Origin: HXMU1420-13 sp024742815 | GTDB taxonomy: Bacteria > Bacteroidota > Rhodothermia > Balneolales > Balneolaceae | NCBI GenBank assembly: GCA_024742815.1 | Contig: JANSXX010000001.1 | Location: 186,001 to 250,000 of the forward strand | Direction of reading: 5' to 3' | Length of the DNA: 64,000 bases | Shown here: piece by piece, positions 25,730 to 34,867 of the stretch | Layout: every line of letters begins with the position of its first letter | Position numbering within the stretch: the stretch's first letter is position 1 | The notes under the pieces: generated by a model | The model's database searches: none | Seen by the model: the letters and a program-made list of their open reading frames with translations, nothing else | What the model was told of the DNA's origin: nothing | Program-made: the position numbers and the translations under genes

Positions 25730-27088
25730 TTGCTTCAAAAAATACTGTACAACTACGAAATTGCCATCGAGGCAATACAACGCAACAAATTACGCGCATT
25801 ACTCACTTCACTTGGGATCATATTTGGGGTGGCATCGGTAATCGCAATGTTAGCTATTGGAACTGGGGCACAGCAGGAAATTTTGGCTCAAATGGAATTG
25901 CTGGGAACCAATAATGTGATTATTCGCCCGGTGATGGAACAGTTCGAAGCCGAACTCTCGGCTGATGCCTCATCAAACGGTGAGCAAAAAAAGTATTCTC
26001 CGGGCCTCAATCTGCAAGACCTTTACAGTATCCGAGATGTAATTCCGGAAATCGAGTATATCAGTCCCGAAATAGTATTTGAAACCACCTTTATTCGAAG
26101 TGGGAGAATACGCACAGGAAAAGTAGTGGGCGTAACCGAAGATTATTTCCAGATTAATAATTTTCAATTGCAAAGTGGTTCGGCGTTTACTTCTCATCAG
26201 GTAGAGAATTCAGCTTCTGTCTGTATTATTGGATCAGATGTTCGAGCGAAATTTTTTGCGGGTGATGATCCCATCGGCAAGCAAATTAAAGTGGGAAATA
26301 TCTGGCTTACGGTAGTTGGAGTGCTCGAGAAAAAAGAACTGAGTACTGAAAACATCGAAAGTTTAGGTATCCGTAATTACAATCTTGACATTTTCTCGCC
26401 GGCTTCTACCATTTTATTGCGATTTAAAAATCGGGGGTTAATCACCAAAGATGATCTCGATCTTACAGCCGGTAGTGGAATGCGTGTAATCATGTTTGGT
26501 GGAGGCGGTGATGAAGAAGAAGCCGCCGACGTAAACTATCACCAGCTCGATAAGCTCATTGTAACGGTTTCGGATACTAAATTCAGCGCCTCCATTGCGG
26601 ATGTGTTATCTCGAATGCTTACCCGGCGCCACAATGGAGTGGTTGATTTTGAAATCATTGTACCCGAGCAATTATTACAACAAGAACAGCGGACAAAACG
26701 CATTTTTAATATTGTGCTGTCTTCCATCGCTTCCATTTCTTTAATAGTTGGCGGCATCGGAATTATGAATATCATGTTGGCTTCGGTAGTTGAACGCTAT
26801 CGCGAAATTGGGGTACGAATGGCGGTAGGTGCTCAGAAAAAAGATATTGAACTACAATTTTTAACCGAGGCACTAACTATCAGCATTACAGGTGGAATTC
26901 TAGGGATTTTTCTGGGGATTGGGTTTGGAATTGCCATCGAGTACACCGCCGATATCAAAACCATTGTAACACCCATGTCTATTCTAATTTCGTTCGGGGT
27001 TGCCTCATTAATAGGTATCACATTCGGGTATTTCCCGGCAAAACGAGCTGCACAACAAGATCCGGTACACGCATTACGCCATGAATAA
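25730..27088 (+). CDS. MacB/FtsX-type ABC transporter permease, no ATPase domain
   Basis: A 452-residue permease. TM1 is at about 20-42 (L-T-S-L-G-I-I-F-G-V-A-S-V-I-A-M-L), followed by a large periplasmic MacB-PCD domain and three C-terminal FtsX helices (about 325-440) with the family's G-G-I-G-I-M-N-I-M-L and E-I-G-V-R-M-A-V-G-A motifs. The TTG start is supported by AGGAG about ten bases upstream. It has no nucleotide-binding domain and none is encoded in the operon. The 3' end overlaps the TolC gene by eight bases. Confidence 0.9.
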   Translation: MLQKILYNYEIAIEAIQRNKLRALLTSLGIIFGVASVIAMLAIGTGAQQEILAQMELLGTNNVIIRPVMEQFEAELSADASSNGEQKKYSPGLNLQDLYSIRDVIPEIEYISPEIVFETTFIRSGRIRTGKVVGVTEDYFQINNFQLQSGSAFTSHQVENSASVCIIGSDVRAKFFAGDDPIGKQIKVGNIWLTVVGVLEKKELSTENIESLGIRNYNLDIFSPASTILLRFKNRGLITKDDLDLTAGSGMRVIMFGGGGDEEEAADVNYHQLDKLIVTVSDTKFSASIADVLSRMLTRRHNGVVDFEIIVPEQLLQQEQRTKRIFNIVLSSIASISLIVGGIGIMNIMLASVVERYREIGVRMAVGAQKKDIELQFLTEALTISITGGILGIFLGIGFGIAIEYTADIKTIVTPMSILISFGVASLIGITFGYFPAKRAAQQDPVHALRHE

Positions 27089-28556
27089 ACATCTATCTTT
27101 CTTATTACTACTCGGCTTATTTATTGGGGGATTTTCAAGCCAGTCTAAGGCTCAGTCTTCCGTTTTAACACTGGAGTCGAGTATAGAGTACGCCAAGCAA
27201 AACAGTCCACTTTCGCGAGCTGCTCGCTTTGCAGTGCTTTCAGCCAAATGGAGATATTCATCGTTCCGTGCCGACTTGTACCCAAGCTTAAGCCTGAACG
27301 GAGACGCACCGAATTACAATAAATCGATTTTCTCGAATGTGCTGGACGATGGTACGGTTACCTTTTCATCACGTACTCAATCGGAAGCATCGGCAGCGCT
27401 TTCCATCGATCAAAACATCATGCCCACGGGCGGGCGTTTATCGCTTTCATCAGGTATAACTCGTCTTGGTATTTTTACCGGAGAAAATACCTATTTGTGG
27501 CAAAGTACACCGTTAGTTGCGAGTATTAATCAACCTCTGTTTCAGTTCAACAGTTTAAAGTGGCAAAACAAAACCGAACCATTGCGCTTTAAAATTGCGA
27601 AAAAGCAATATGTAGAAGACATGGAGGAATTAGCCACTACCGTAACAGAAAGCTATTTCGATTTGTTATTGGCTCGTATTAATGTAGAAGCCGCCGAATT
27701 CAATGTTACGGTGAACGATTCCATTTTTAATATCTCTCAAGGGCGATTTCAAGTGGGGAGTATAGCTGAAAATGAATTGCTGCAAAGTGAACTCGAATTT
27801 AGAAATGCACGAGCATCCCTAACTACTGCAAGGTTGGGCTACGAACGAGCAATAGAAAATTTTAAAGCACTGCTTGGGTTAGATGATGATCAGGAAATCG
27901 AAATTACCGTACCCGCTGTTGCCGAAGTGTTTGATGTAGATGTTGAAAAAGCGCAGCGCTTGGCAACCGAAAACAATTCTACCAGTTTGTTATTTGATTT
28001 GAACCGAATACTGGCAGATCAGGCGTACGATCAGGCGGTAAAAAACACGGGATTTTCAGCCAATTTACGAGCCAGTTATGGATTGAATCAATCATCGCCA
28101 GAAATTTCTGAACTTTATGAAGATCCTGAAAACCGGCAATTTTTTACGGTAGGATTTCAAATCCCGATTTTCAATTGGGGTAAAAATCGCGCAGAGATAA
28201 AATCTGCCAGAAATCAACAGCAAGAAACAGCCAACACCATTGCCTATCAAAAACTGCAATTTGAACTGAGTGTAAAAAGTACGGTTCGGGAATTTTTGCA
28301 ACTTCGTGATCAGGTAGAATTAGCACGAATCTCGAACGACATTGCCGCCCGCCGCTATGATGTAGCTAAGAACCGATATTTAATCGGTAAGATCGACATC
28401 ACTAATTTATTCATTGCGCAAAGTGAAAAAGATGGTGCAACCCGAAATTATATCCAATCGCTTCGAAGGTATTGGCAAGGATACTACAACTTACGTCAAC
28501 TGACGCTGTATGATTTTGAGGCTGATATGCCTATTGAGTACGAGCAGGAGTTTTAA
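27081..28556 (+). CDS. TolC-family outer-membrane channel protein
   Basis: A 491-residue outer-membrane efflux protein: a signal peptide (about 1-24, ending S-K-A-Q), then two homologous helical repeats of the OEP family with long coiled-coil helices rich in Q, A, E and N. It starts within the last codons of the permease gene, so translation is coupled. With the adaptor and permease it would form a tripartite exporter, with the ATPase to be supplied from elsewhere. Confidence 0.9.
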   Translation: MNKHLSFLLLLGLFIGGFSSQSKAQSSVLTLESSIEYAKQNSPLSRAARFAVLSAKWRYSSFRADLYPSLSLNGDAPNYNKSIFSNVLDDGTVTFSSRTQSEASAALSIDQNIMPTGGRLSLSSGITRLGIFTGENTYLWQSTPLVASINQPLFQFNSLKWQNKTEPLRFKIAKKQYVEDMEELATTVTESYFDLLLARINVEAAEFNVTVNDSIFNISQGRFQVGSIAENELLQSELEFRNARASLTTARLGYERAIENFKALLGLDDDQEIEITVPAVAEVFDVDVEKAQRLATENNSTSLLFDLNRILADQAYDQAVKNTGFSANLRASYGLNQSSPEISELYEDPENRQFFTVGFQIPIFNWGKNRAEIKSARNQQQETANTIAYQKLQFELSVKSTVREFLQLRDQVELARISNDIAARRYDVAKNRYLIGKIDITNLFIAQSEKDGATRNYIQSLRRYWQGYYNLRQLTLYDFEADMPIEYEQEF

Positions 28557-28574
28557 AAACCGATGATGATTATG

Positions 28575-28772
28575 ATGAAATATAAAAAGTACTTGCTGTT
28601 GTTTGTTATTAGTACTGTGCTGCTTACCAGCATATATCATGATCAATATGGAATTATTTTTGGGGTAGTTACGGGTACACTTTCGACGGCAATCTATATC
28701 GCAATAGAAACTTCAATTAGACGATTTGTAGAGCGGGACTCAAAGAGAAATCAAATACCAAATGATGAGTGA
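28575..28772 (+). CDS. Short hydrophobic protein of unknown function
   Basis: Four ATG codons crowd the start (28563, 28566, 28572, 28575); I use the last, giving about 65 residues. The product has two hydrophobic segments (about 6-19 and 25-43) and a charged tail (RRFVERDSKRNQIPNDE). No family is recognised. The gene follows the TolC gene by a few bases and abuts the ParE-type toxin gene tail to tail (TGA then TTA, no spacer). Confidence 0.5.
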   Translation: MKYKKYLLLFVISTVLLTSIYHDQYGIIFGVVTGTLSTAIYIAIETSIRRFVERDSKRNQIPNDE

Positions 28773-29069
28773 TTAGTAACTGCGTTTAGAGTTTGATTGA
28801 CGCGTATCAAAAAAGTTGAGAACGATAAGATGCGAGTCGTTAAACCGATAGAATAATGTGTTTTGCTTTGATATCACATATGAATAGATACCCAACTCTT
28901 GATGTTCGATTGGGCCTAAATGCGGAAAGAATGCCAGATGATTTAAAATAATATCCGTTTTATCAACAAATGCAATCCTAGTATTATCACTCCATTCCTC
29001 CAGCAAATATTGCTGAATAAGTTCAAATTTTTTTGAGGCTCTTTTTGTCCAAATTATTTTACGTTCCAC
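28773..29069 (-). CDS. RelE/ParE-family toxin
   Basis: A 98-residue protein with the ParE-like layout: an N-terminal strand (I-I-W-T-K-R-A-S-K-K-F), two helices, then I-Y-S-Y-V-I-S-K-Q-N-T-L-F-Y-R-F and a final strand L-I-V-L-N-F-F-D-T-R-Q. The F-Y-R-F and D-T-R-Q-S motifs are typical. The gene follows its antitoxin with a 16-base overlap, the normal order for this type. Whether it poisons gyrase or cleaves mRNA is not decided by the sequence. Confidence 0.82.
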   Translation of the reverse strand: MERKIIWTKRASKKFELIQQYLLEEWSDNTRIAFVDKTDIILNHLAFFPHLGPIEHQELGIYSYVISKQNTLFYRFNDSHLIVLNFFDTRQSNSKRSY

Positions 29070-29293
29070 TTTCTAGCACGTTCCATAACAACTGAATGAT
29101 CAACTAGGTTTTTTGGCGCGAAGCTTTCATCATATGAAATAAGTAGTTCCTCTTTTTCCGAATCATTTAAATTTGACCAGTTTTCCCCTATTACTTTCTC
29201 ATTTAATGGCTTTAACAAATGAAAATAGGCTTCTAAAACTTGTTCGTCGTCTATACTTTCGATTAGTTCATGCAGTTTTTGCTTTATCGACAT
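29054..29293 (-). CDS. Antitoxin partner of the ParE-type toxin
   Basis: A 79-residue, acidic, helical protein upstream of and overlapping the toxin gene. The C-terminal half (LNDSEKEELLISYDESF..., then a basic end) fits the toxin-wrapping part of Bacteroidota antitoxins of this group. I see no obvious DNA-binding fold, so autoregulation is uncertain. The assignment rests mostly on position. Confidence 0.65.
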   Translation of the reverse strand: MSIKQKLHELIESIDDEQVLEAYFHLLKPLNEKVIGENWSNLNDSEKEELLISYDESFAPKNLVDHSVVMERARKWNVK

Positions 29294-29402
29294 GTTGTTA
29301 CTATTTGCTTTATTCTAACGGTAAGAAAGTGGTAAATAAACGAGAGCTTATCAAATTGATTGATAATATCGCACTCACATATATATGCTGAGTACGAAAA
29401 TT

Positions 29403-29431
29403 AAAAGGAATTTCAAATCAAAATCCCTTTT
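29403..29431 (-). terminator. Terminator behind the M20 peptidase gene
   Basis: AAAAGGAATTT (29403-29413) pairs with AAATCCCTTTT (29421-29431) with one mismatch and a seven-base loop. The minus strand continues AATTTT, and the plus strand has a T-run, so it can act in both directions. Confidence 0.6.
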
Positions 29432-29440
29432 TTTATATCC

Positions 29441-30817
29441 TTAATTATCAACAAAATCTGGCAATAATTCGAAGAATCTTGCCGAAGTTTTAATGCCCCT
29501 GTGAAAATCCTGTATCGAAAACTTTTCATTGGGCGAATGAATAGCATCACTCGTTAAGCCAAAACCCATCAGGATTGATTCTACTCCTAAGATTTTTTTG
29601 AAGTCGGCCACAATGGGGATGGAACCACCTTCACGCGAGAACAGCACGTCTTTCTCAAACACATCTTCGAAAGCTTTAGCAGCTGCTTTTAAACCGTAAA
29701 AATCGAGATTGGTGATGGATGCATGTCCACCATGATGCTCAGTTACTTTCACTTTTACCGTATCAGGTGCGATAGAATGGAAGTATTCAGTAAACAGTTT
29801 AGCAATTTCCTTAGGATCCTGATCCGGAACTAAACGCATACTGATTTTAGCATTCGCTTTTGATGGAAGCACAGTTTTTGCCCCTTCGCCGGTATAACCG
29901 CCCCAGATTCCGTTCACATCCAAAGTTGGTCGTGCGGAAGCTCGCTCTAAAGTGGTGAATCCTTTTTCGCCGTGAACGGCATCAATATCGAGTGACTTTT
30001 TATACGCTTCTTCATCAAATGGAAGAGCAGCTGAGGCTTCGCGATCGGCATCGGTTAAAGGAATCACTTTATCATAAAATCCCGGAATCTGAATCACGCC
30101 ATCTTCATCTTTCATTTTGGCAATCATCTCGCACAACACATTCAAAGGGTTTTCTACCGCACCGCCATACACGCCGGAGTGTAAATCACGATTTGGCCCT
30201 ACTACTTCTACTTCCATGTAAGCAAGTCCACGCAGGCCGTAAGTAATTGAAGGCTGATCTTTTCCAAACATAGCGGTATCTGAAATCAGAACCATATCAC
30301 AGGTAAGCATATCTTTATGCTGATTGATGAAAGGCACTAAATTTGGAGAACCAATTTCTTCCTCTCCCTCCAGAATAATCTTTATGTTTACCGGAATTTC
30401 TTCGCCGGATTGTACAAACGACTCCAGCGCTTTCACATGCGTATACGCCTGACCTTTGTCATCGCTGGCTCCGCGCGCATAGATGTTTCCATCTTTAATA
30501 GTCGGCTCGAAAGCGGGAGTGTCCCAAAGATCGTCAGGATCGGAGGGTTGAACATCGTAATGGCCGTAAATTAGAACGGTTGGCTTATCGGCGTGTGGGC
30601 AATGCTCACCATACACGATCGGATTCCCTGGAGTTTCAAACAATTCAACCTTATTGAGATTTAACGACTTTAGTTGATCAAGCAGAAAATTTGCTGCTTT
30701 TTGGATTTCACCTTTTTTGGTAGAATCGGTGCTTACGCTTGGAATGCGAAGTAATTCAAAAAGTTCATCTAAAAATTTCTGTTGATTGGCGTCGATGTAA
30801 GCTTGAGACTTGCTCAT
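29441..30817 (-). CDS. M20-family metallodipeptidase
   Basis: A 458-residue zinc peptidase of the PepV/carnosinase-like group. Metal and catalytic residues seen: His86 and Asp88 in Y-G-H-Y-D-V-Q-P, the Asp119-Asp120 pair in G-A-S-D-D-K-G, and the glutamates 152-154 in E-G-E-E-E-I-G-S. The dimerisation domain follows L-H-S-G-V-Y-G-G, and a C-terminal His is in D-A-I-H-S-P-N-E. No signal peptide is visible, so it is cytoplasmic and probably recycles peptides. Its start follows batE by 18 bases, so it is likely the last gene of the bat transcript. Confidence 0.93.
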   Translation of the reverse strand: MSKSQAYIDANQQKFLDELFELLRIPSVSTDSTKKGEIQKAANFLLDQLKSLNLNKVELFETPGNPIVYGEHCPHADKPTVLIYGHYDVQPSDPDDLWDTPAFEPTIKDGNIYARGASDDKGQAYTHVKALESFVQSGEEIPVNIKIILEGEEEIGSPNLVPFINQHKDMLTCDMVLISDTAMFGKDQPSITYGLRGLAYMEVEVVGPNRDLHSGVYGGAVENPLNVLCEMIAKMKDEDGVIQIPGFYDKVIPLTDADREASAALPFDEEAYKKSLDIDAVHGEKGFTTLERASARPTLDVNGIWGGYTGEGAKTVLPSKANAKISMRLVPDQDPKEIAKLFTEYFHSIAPDTVKVKVTEHHGGHASITNLDFYGLKAAAKAFEDVFEKDVLFSREGGSIPIVADFKKILGVESILMGFGLTSDAIHSPNEKFSIQDFHRGIKTSARFFELLPDFVDN

Positions 30818-30835
30818 GATTGTAAAGTTAGATCG

Positions 30836-31606
30836 TTAAAGTAATTTAGAACCCGGCTTTTTTATCCATCCGAATTGTCCGTTTCCTAGACGAATGTAAT
30901 ACCATTCTTCGGCATTTTCACTGGTAAAAGCGTCTATGGTAATTGAGTATCCTTCGTAAGCGATACTCACAAGATCAGCATTTTCTGTTGGGTTAGTTCG
31001 AACGGGAATTTCTTTGGCAATCACCACCGCTTCTTTGTAACGCTGATCCACATAATCCACATAAAAAGCCAGAATTACGGTCAAAACACTCAGGGTTGTT
31101 GCAGTACCAATAATTGTATTCTTTTTGGGAATTTCCACTTTCTTAAACCAGGTCAGAATAATTACTATCACCGAGATTGAAATCATCAGGAAACCTAGAA
31201 AGAATATTCGCGTGGCACCCACTTCAACTTTTAAGCGATCTACGGCGCGGTCCCACGGAAGCTTGGGTAAAATGGCAGATTGCCGGCTAAATTGTGAGGA
31301 CACATACTCGAGCGCTTCCACGGCTTTATCTTCGGTAACGGAAAATCGGGAAGCTTTGATGAAATAATATTTCGCTAAGCCCATAGAGTCGATTTCCATG
31401 GCGGCGATTCCCATATTTAAAAATAGTGGTCCGGAAACCTCGCCGATCTCCACAATATTTCGATAAGAATCGAGCGCTCCCATAAAATCATTTTCCTCAA
31501 GCAAAGTGTTTGCCTGATCGAACATGATCTGCGCATTTTGTCGAGCCATCGAATCGAAATGAAACCCGCAGATAATTACAAAAAGGAAAACCGTTACTTT
31601 TCTCAT
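30836..31606 (-). CDS. batE: BatE-like protein (TPR plus SH3-like domain)
   Basis: A 256-residue protein with a signal-like N-terminus, two TPR-like helical pairs (about 28-95), two membrane helices (about 133-152 and 166-183) and a C-terminal SH3-like region (about 190-256, with N-G-Q-F-G-W-I near the end). This matches BatE of the Bacteroides aerotolerance locus. Its start overlaps the batD stop by four bases. Confidence 0.8.
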   Translation of the reverse strand: MRKVTVFLFVIICGFHFDSMARQNAQIMFDQANTLLEENDFMGALDSYRNIVEIGEVSGPLFLNMGIAAMEIDSMGLAKYYFIKASRFSVTEDKAVEALEYVSSQFSRQSAILPKLPWDRAVDRLKVEVGATRIFFLGFLMISISVIVIILTWFKKVEIPKKNTIIGTATTLSVLTVILAFYVDYVDQRYKEAVVIAKEIPVRTNPTENADLVSIAYEGYSITIDAFTSENAEEWYYIRLGNGQFGWIKKPGSKLL

Positions 31607-33351
31607 GCGATTTTCCCCACTTTTTTGATGAGCTCTTTAGCTCGTTGGATGTCGGCGTTTAAGCCTTCTTGGGTCGTATTTGGAGCGTATGAAATGGTTT
31701 CGCATTTATCGAGAAGTCGCTTCAATTCTTGTGCAGATTCAGCATCACCTTTAGTTAAAATGGCATCACTTAATTCTTTGATAGACAAACCGGCTTGTGG
31801 CAAATCGAGCTTGTCGGTTACGAATTGAATCAGTGCTTTCTCAATAAAATGATATCCTGATTTAATGTCCTCAGCATTTTCAGCCTCAGATAATGTAGCT
31901 AGTGCTTTTTCTCGCGCTTTTTGAGAACGGGCAAAGGCGCTGTCGTTATTCATTCGATCGGTATACGTGCGAACAACAAAAGCACCTGCAAGTGAGGCAA
32001 TGGGTAAAATCAAAAGAAACCAAACCCACGTTTTTTGATGCAAATGATTCTGCGAACTTGATACCCAATTTGCAAGTCCTGTCATGGGAGTAATTTCAAA
32101 TCGATATTCGTTGGCACTCGAATTTACTAACCTGGGGTCGCGCTTTACATCCAATGTTAGCAAGGGTAAGGTGATATTTCGGTATCGCCGCAATTCGGGA
32201 TCGTAGTAGGCAAATCGTTGTTCGGGAATTATATATTCCCCCTCGTTTCTTGCAATTACGATGTCGGTAAAGGTTTTGCTTCCGCCAATTTGCTGATTGT
32301 TTCTGGTGATGGAGGAGCTTTCCTGAGGATCGTACAATTCCAAAGCTTCGGGATATTCGTATTCCGGTTTCACGATTAAAGGAATATTTCCTTGTCCGGT
32401 GATGGAGGTTTTAATTTCAACGCTTTCTCCGACAAAAGCTTCGTTAGGTTCAAGGGTTCTGGAGATTTCAAATTTTCCAACAGCTCCTGAAAAGACAGCA
32501 TTACCAACATCCGGGAGAGGACGAACATTTACGGTAACCGGTAGTGTACTCAGTTCCATGCGCTCTTGTCCTAAGCCAAAGCTAAAAATGTCGCGGCGAC
32601 GATTTCGCTTCCGTACTTGTACAACAACTTCGAATGGGCTCAGTGTTAACTCGCCGGATTTAGTTGGGAAAATTGCCTGCTGCAAGAGCACCGCACGTTG
32701 ATAACGAACGCCATTAATCAAAGTAGAAGTAGTTCGAGCTTGCTGGCGATTTTCAAGATCTTCTTTCCAAAACCCTTCAGCTTTCCAACCTGGTGAGGGT
32801 TGATAGGATGATACTTCGACATCACTTTTAAAATAAAGCACCACATTGGCAATTACTTGTTCTCCCACAACTGGATTGTCGGTGCTCGGTTCTAAACGTA
32901 CGTAAATATCAGGTGATCGGGCAGCATTTCCTTGATCAATGGTTTCCGGATCAAGTACTTTGAAATTGATGGGCTTGGTTTCAAATTGCTCGCCGTTCAC
33001 TTCAATTTGCAGAGGTGGAAAAGTATAAGAGCCTGGATTTTGCGCTATGAACGAATAACCATAAGTGTAAGAAACAGATGGGCGACCATTGATATAAGAA
33101 TAATTGGTAGACTGACTGGTACTTCCCGAAAGCCACCGTAAACCGGGAGTATTTGGAATATTAGGTCGATCTATGGAATTCAGCGACTGTCCCGAAATTG
33201 TGACATCTAAACGAACCGATTCGCCTGCAAAAATATTTGTTTCGGTTAAGGCCGCACTTACCGAGATATCCTGCGCCTTAACGTTGGGCAAGAATCCTAA
33301 AGCAAAAATCAGCAAATAAATAAAACCGATACGTTTACCAGTCTTTATCAT
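31603..33351 (-). CDS. batD: BatD-like protein (aerotolerance)
   Basis: A 582-residue exported protein: a signal peptide (about 7-26), a large beta-sandwich region with the family's E-x-x-x-F-A-G-E-S-V-R-L-D-V-T-I motif near 38-53 repeated at about 295-310 (E-A-F-V-G-E-S-V-E-I-K), then one membrane helix at about 443-463 and a cytoplasmic helical tail. BatD proteins occur with BatA/B VWA proteins and MoxR ATPases; the exact activity is not known. It overlaps the preceding gene by 17 bases. Confidence 0.88.
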   Translation of the reverse strand: MIKTGKRIGFIYLLIFALGFLPNVKAQDISVSAALTETNIFAGESVRLDVTISGQSLNSIDRPNIPNTPGLRWLSGSTSQSTNYSYINGRPSVSYTYGYSFIAQNPGSYTFPPLQIEVNGEQFETKPINFKVLDPETIDQGNAARSPDIYVRLEPSTDNPVVGEQVIANVVLYFKSDVEVSSYQPSPGWKAEGFWKEDLENRQQARTTSTLINGVRYQRAVLLQQAIFPTKSGELTLSPFEVVVQVRKRNRRRDIFSFGLGQERMELSTLPVTVNVRPLPDVGNAVFSGAVGKFEISRTLEPNEAFVGESVEIKTSITGQGNIPLIVKPEYEYPEALELYDPQESSSITRNNQQIGGSKTFTDIVIARNEGEYIIPEQRFAYYDPELRRYRNITLPLLTLDVKRDPRLVNSSANEYRFEITPMTGLANWVSSSQNHLHQKTWVWFLLILPIASLAGAFVVRTYTDRMNNDSAFARSQKAREKALATLSEAENAEDIKSGYHFIEKALIQFVTDKLDLPQAGLSIKELSDAILTKGDAESAQELKRLLDKCETISYAPNTTQEGLNADIQRAKELIKKVGKIA

Positions 33352-33898
33352 GCGTTGCAGATCCTTGTTTTTTTTGCTTCTTAAATTCTTTGAGAAGTTC
33401 TTTTTCTTTTTGAGCTAGTGCTTGAAGAATTTTCTGAGCCTCTTCTTTACTTATTTCACGCGCGTCTTTAGGCTGAGCTTGCTGCTCCTCAGGGTTTTGC
33501 TCCTGATTTTCTTCATTCTGCTCATTTTCCTGCTGTTCTTGCTCTTCCTGATTTTCTTGTTCCTGATTTTGCTGCTCTTGGTTCTGATTTTGCTGCTCTT
33601 GGTTCTGATTTTCCTGATCTTCGTTTTGGTTTTCCTGCTGTTGATTTTGCTGTTGCTGCTGCTGTTGTTGCTCTTGTTCTTCTTCCAGCTTTGCCAATAA
33701 TTCGTTCAATTTTGGATCATTTGGGAATTGGGATAATCCCTGCTGAACTCTTGCTATCGCAGATTCGATATTCCCATTAATGAATGTTTGAGCTCCATCA
33801 TGAAAATAATCCTCTGCATTTTGTGCAAAGCTGGTTTGTGTAGTAAGTATCACACCAAGCAGAAGAAAGCTGGATAAAGATTTAAGAATCGATTTCAC
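33335..33898 (-). CDS. BatC-like TPR protein with a Gln/Glu/Asn-rich region
   Basis: A 187-residue protein: a signal peptide (to about 25, ending S-F-A-Q), one or two TPR-like helices (about 27-75), a stretch of about 75 residues made almost only of Q, E and N (about 75-145), and a basic C-terminal helix. The Q-rich part contains short tandem nucleotide repeats and is expected to vary in length. It resembles a second BatC; it overlaps both neighbouring genes by 17 bases, so translation is coupled. Confidence 0.75.
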   Translation of the reverse strand: MKSILKSLSSFLLLGVILTTQTSFAQNAEDYFHDGAQTFINGNIESAIARVQQGLSQFPNDPKLNELLAKLEEEQEQQQQQQQQNQQQENQNEDQENQNQEQQNQNQEQQNQEQENQEEQEQQENEQNEENQEQNPEEQQAQPKDAREISKEEAQKILQALAQKEKELLKEFKKQKKQGSATHDKDW

Positions 33899-34520
33899 TT
33901 ACAGCTCCTATTCGTTGTATAAATTGATTGTAATTTTGAACCGTTTGATCTACTTGTAATGCCTGTTGCATCAACTGGAATGCTTCGCCATAAAGTTGTT
34001 GCCGTACCAATTCTTCGGCTCGCTTCTTCATAGCTTTGGCGTACTCGCTGGGAGGTTCCTGCTCTTGATTTTGATCTTGCTGTTGCTGCTGATCTTCTTC
34101 CTCTTTTTGGCTTTCGGCCAAAGCACGCTCAAAATTGTGCTTTGTGTCAGAATCAGTGGGATTGTACTTCAGTGCATTTCTAAGATGTTGAACGGCTGGC
34201 TTCCACTGCTGGCTTTCAGACAAAACGGTGCCAATATTATATTCTGCCTGCGCTTTTTCTTCGGGAGTAGTTACCATGGCACTGTACTCGAGATACATTT
34301 GGATGGCGTCTTCAACTTTGCCTTGTTTTGCCAGTGTGTTTCCCAAATTGAAGTAGATATCGGCGTTTTCTGGATCACCTTCCAGTGCCGATCGATAGAG
34401 TTCTTCAGCCAATTCGTATTCTGCGTTTTCGTACGCTTCATTAGCTTTACGTGCATCCTCATTGGTTGCCCCAATAAGTGCAAAAAGTAAAAACAGATAT
34501 GTAATGCCTTTAAATGTCAT
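33882..34520 (-). CDS. batC: BatC-like tetratricopeptide protein
   Basis: A 212-residue protein with a short signal peptide (about 3-18) and three TPR units at about 25-130 (Y-x-x-A-E-Y-E-L-A-E-E-L-Y, then D-I-Y-F-N-L-G-N-T-L-A-K-Q-G), then a Gln/Glu linker and a final TPR-like helix pair. This is the BatC layout. It is the first gene of the visible minus-strand unit batC, TPR, batD, batE, M20. MoxR, DUF58, BatA and BatB, usually directly upstream, are absent; bshA lies there instead on the other strand. Confidence 0.8.
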   Translation of the reverse strand: MTFKGITYLFLLFALIGATNEDARKANEAYENAEYELAEELYRSALEGDPENADIYFNLGNTLAKQGKVEDAIQMYLEYSAMVTTPEEKAQAEYNIGTVLSESQQWKPAVQHLRNALKYNPTDSDTKHNFERALAESQKEEEDQQQQQDQNQEQEPPSEYAKAMKKRAEELVRQQLYGEAFQLMQQALQVDQTVQNYNQFIQRIGAVSEIDS

Positions 34521-34867
34521 AAAATGTACGCAACAATAAGAGATTCCTTATCCAATCGCAGGTAATAAACTCACTATTTGTGAGGTGATTGCGTTGGAAA
34601 TCCAAAATCCATTTTAAAACTTGAAAATTATGTCCTACACGGCCAATTCATGCTCAGAAGTTGTAACTAAGCTATACATCGATGGCTGAACGATCTAGCT
34701 CATTTTTTTCTTCTTTAGATGAACCTTTTAAACACATTATAGTGTGGTAATAGGTTGATAAAGTTAAGTTGATTCTTAGAAGCGCAAATATAAAGAATAG
34801 CCGTGATCATCGAAATAATTGAGCCTCAAGCTGGTGTTAAAGGTTGTTTTTAGATGCGCGTGAAACT

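Noticed and set aside
33422..33700. Leu-rich plus-strand frame resembling a membrane protein
   Set aside because: It is the antisense of the Gln/Asn/Glu tract; CAG/CAA/GAA codons read backwards give Leu and Phe.
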